Positions 32,976-33,105 of a stretch of 33,105 nt of DNA are shown here, in pieces; positions within the stretch are counted from its first letter, which is position 1; each line of letters opens with the position of its first letter. Below the pieces are notes generated by a model, which was given only the letters and a program-made list of their open reading frames with translations, ran no database searches and had not been told where the DNA came from. The position numbers were made by a program, and so were the translations under genes. This DNA comes from Prolixibacteraceae bacterium (GTDB taxonomy: Bacteria > Bacteroidota > Bacteroidia > Bacteroidales > Prolixibacteraceae): positions 1-33,105 of the forward strand of contig JAHEYS010000067.1 of NCBI GenBank assembly GCA_023251475.1, written 5' to 3'.

Positions 32976-33058
32976 AACTTCAAATTATTATATTCCTGAA
33001 AGTTTAACTCCTGCTTTGTTTAGCGTGCCGCAGGTTTTGGCGCGGTAACATTACAGGA

Positions 33059-33105
33059 TCAAAGTAAAGGTTGTACACTCTCATAAAAAAGCAGCGAATG
33101 AATTT
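33059..33105 (-). CDS. C-terminal end of an ORF cut by the right edge
   Basis: In copy 2 of the repeat the frame ending SLLFYESVQPLL is present and open to the edge, as in the remnant at 32282. The body of the gene, if intact, lies to the right of the window. Low confidence because only about 15 codons are seen. Confidence 0.3.
   Translation of the reverse strand, partial: IHSLLFYESVQPLL
33060..33067 (-). promoter_or_regulatory. Candidate -7 box for peptide C
   Basis: TTACTTTG on the minus strand, the copy-2 counterpart of 32283-32290. Confidence 0.35.

Larger units (their letters stand above)
32932..33105. repeat. 174-bp direct repeat, copy 2 (leader-promoter cassette), reaching the right edge
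   Basis: Second copy of 32155-32328. It is cut by the window edge and so may be longer. It carries the promoter and leader of peptide C. Confidence 0.9.

Noticed and set aside
1-33105. CRISPR arrays, tRNA or rRNA genes, insertion sequences, integrases
   Set aside because: None was found by eye: no regularly spaced repeats, no tRNA-like cloverleaf at gene ends, and no transposase motifs.

Overview
The window looks like chromosomal DNA of a member of the Bacteroidota, probably Bacteroidales or Marinilabiliales, though the sequence does not fix the order. The signs are promoter-like TAnnTTTG boxes, few Shine-Dalgarno sites and several TTG/GTG starts, the block rpmB-rpmG-DUF4295-ftsY-rimO, and an ECF sigma/FecR/TonB-receptor trio typical of the phylum.

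Layout. 1-9.7 kb holds housekeeping and small conserved genes: the 5' part of argS (cut by the left edge), an ATP-grasp-like protein, two small unknowns, an EamA transporter, a secreted unknown, an M3 peptidase lipoprotein, a membrane-anchored MutS-like ATPase and an acyl-ACP thioesterase. 9.9-14.9 kb holds a GT2 glycosyltransferase, then a sigma / anti-sigma / TonB-receptor cell-surface signalling set. 14.9-18.4 kb is a leftward six-gene sulfur operon: a ThiS-like carrier, an O-acetylhomoserine sulfhydrylase-like enzyme, a MoeB-like activating enzyme, a DsrE-like protein, a TusA-like protein and a JAMM protease. Together they fit protein-thiocarboxylate-dependent homocysteine synthesis. 18.6-21.5 kb is rimO, ftsY, DUF4295, rpmG, rpmB (all leftward). 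21.9-29.6 kb holds a CPBP protease, a PQQ-repeat protein with a DUF2007 protein, two paralogous small membrane proteins flanking a CMD-family protein, a DUF1801 protein, a four-PAS soluble histidine kinase and a short, probably truncated gene.

29.6-33.1 kb is an AT-rich leftward accessory island. It carries three short peptides with double-glycine leaders, a 34-residue membrane peptide, other very small membrane ORFs and three CPBP-family genes (one intact, one with altered motifs, one only a C-terminal remnant). This resembles a secreted-peptide (bacteriocin-like) locus with immunity/processing candidates. Its most striking feature is a 174-bp direct repeat (3 mismatches) containing promoter, 5' UTR and 15-codon leader. 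It stops exactly at the Gly-Gly cleavage point, so two unrelated core peptides sit behind the same duplicated expression/export cassette. No exporter or maturation enzyme is inside the window; it may lie beyond the right edge.

The two systems most worth following are the sulfur-carrier operon, whose carrier ends Gly-Gly-Ser-Arg-Cys and so needs its partner protease, and the leader-cassette peptide island.
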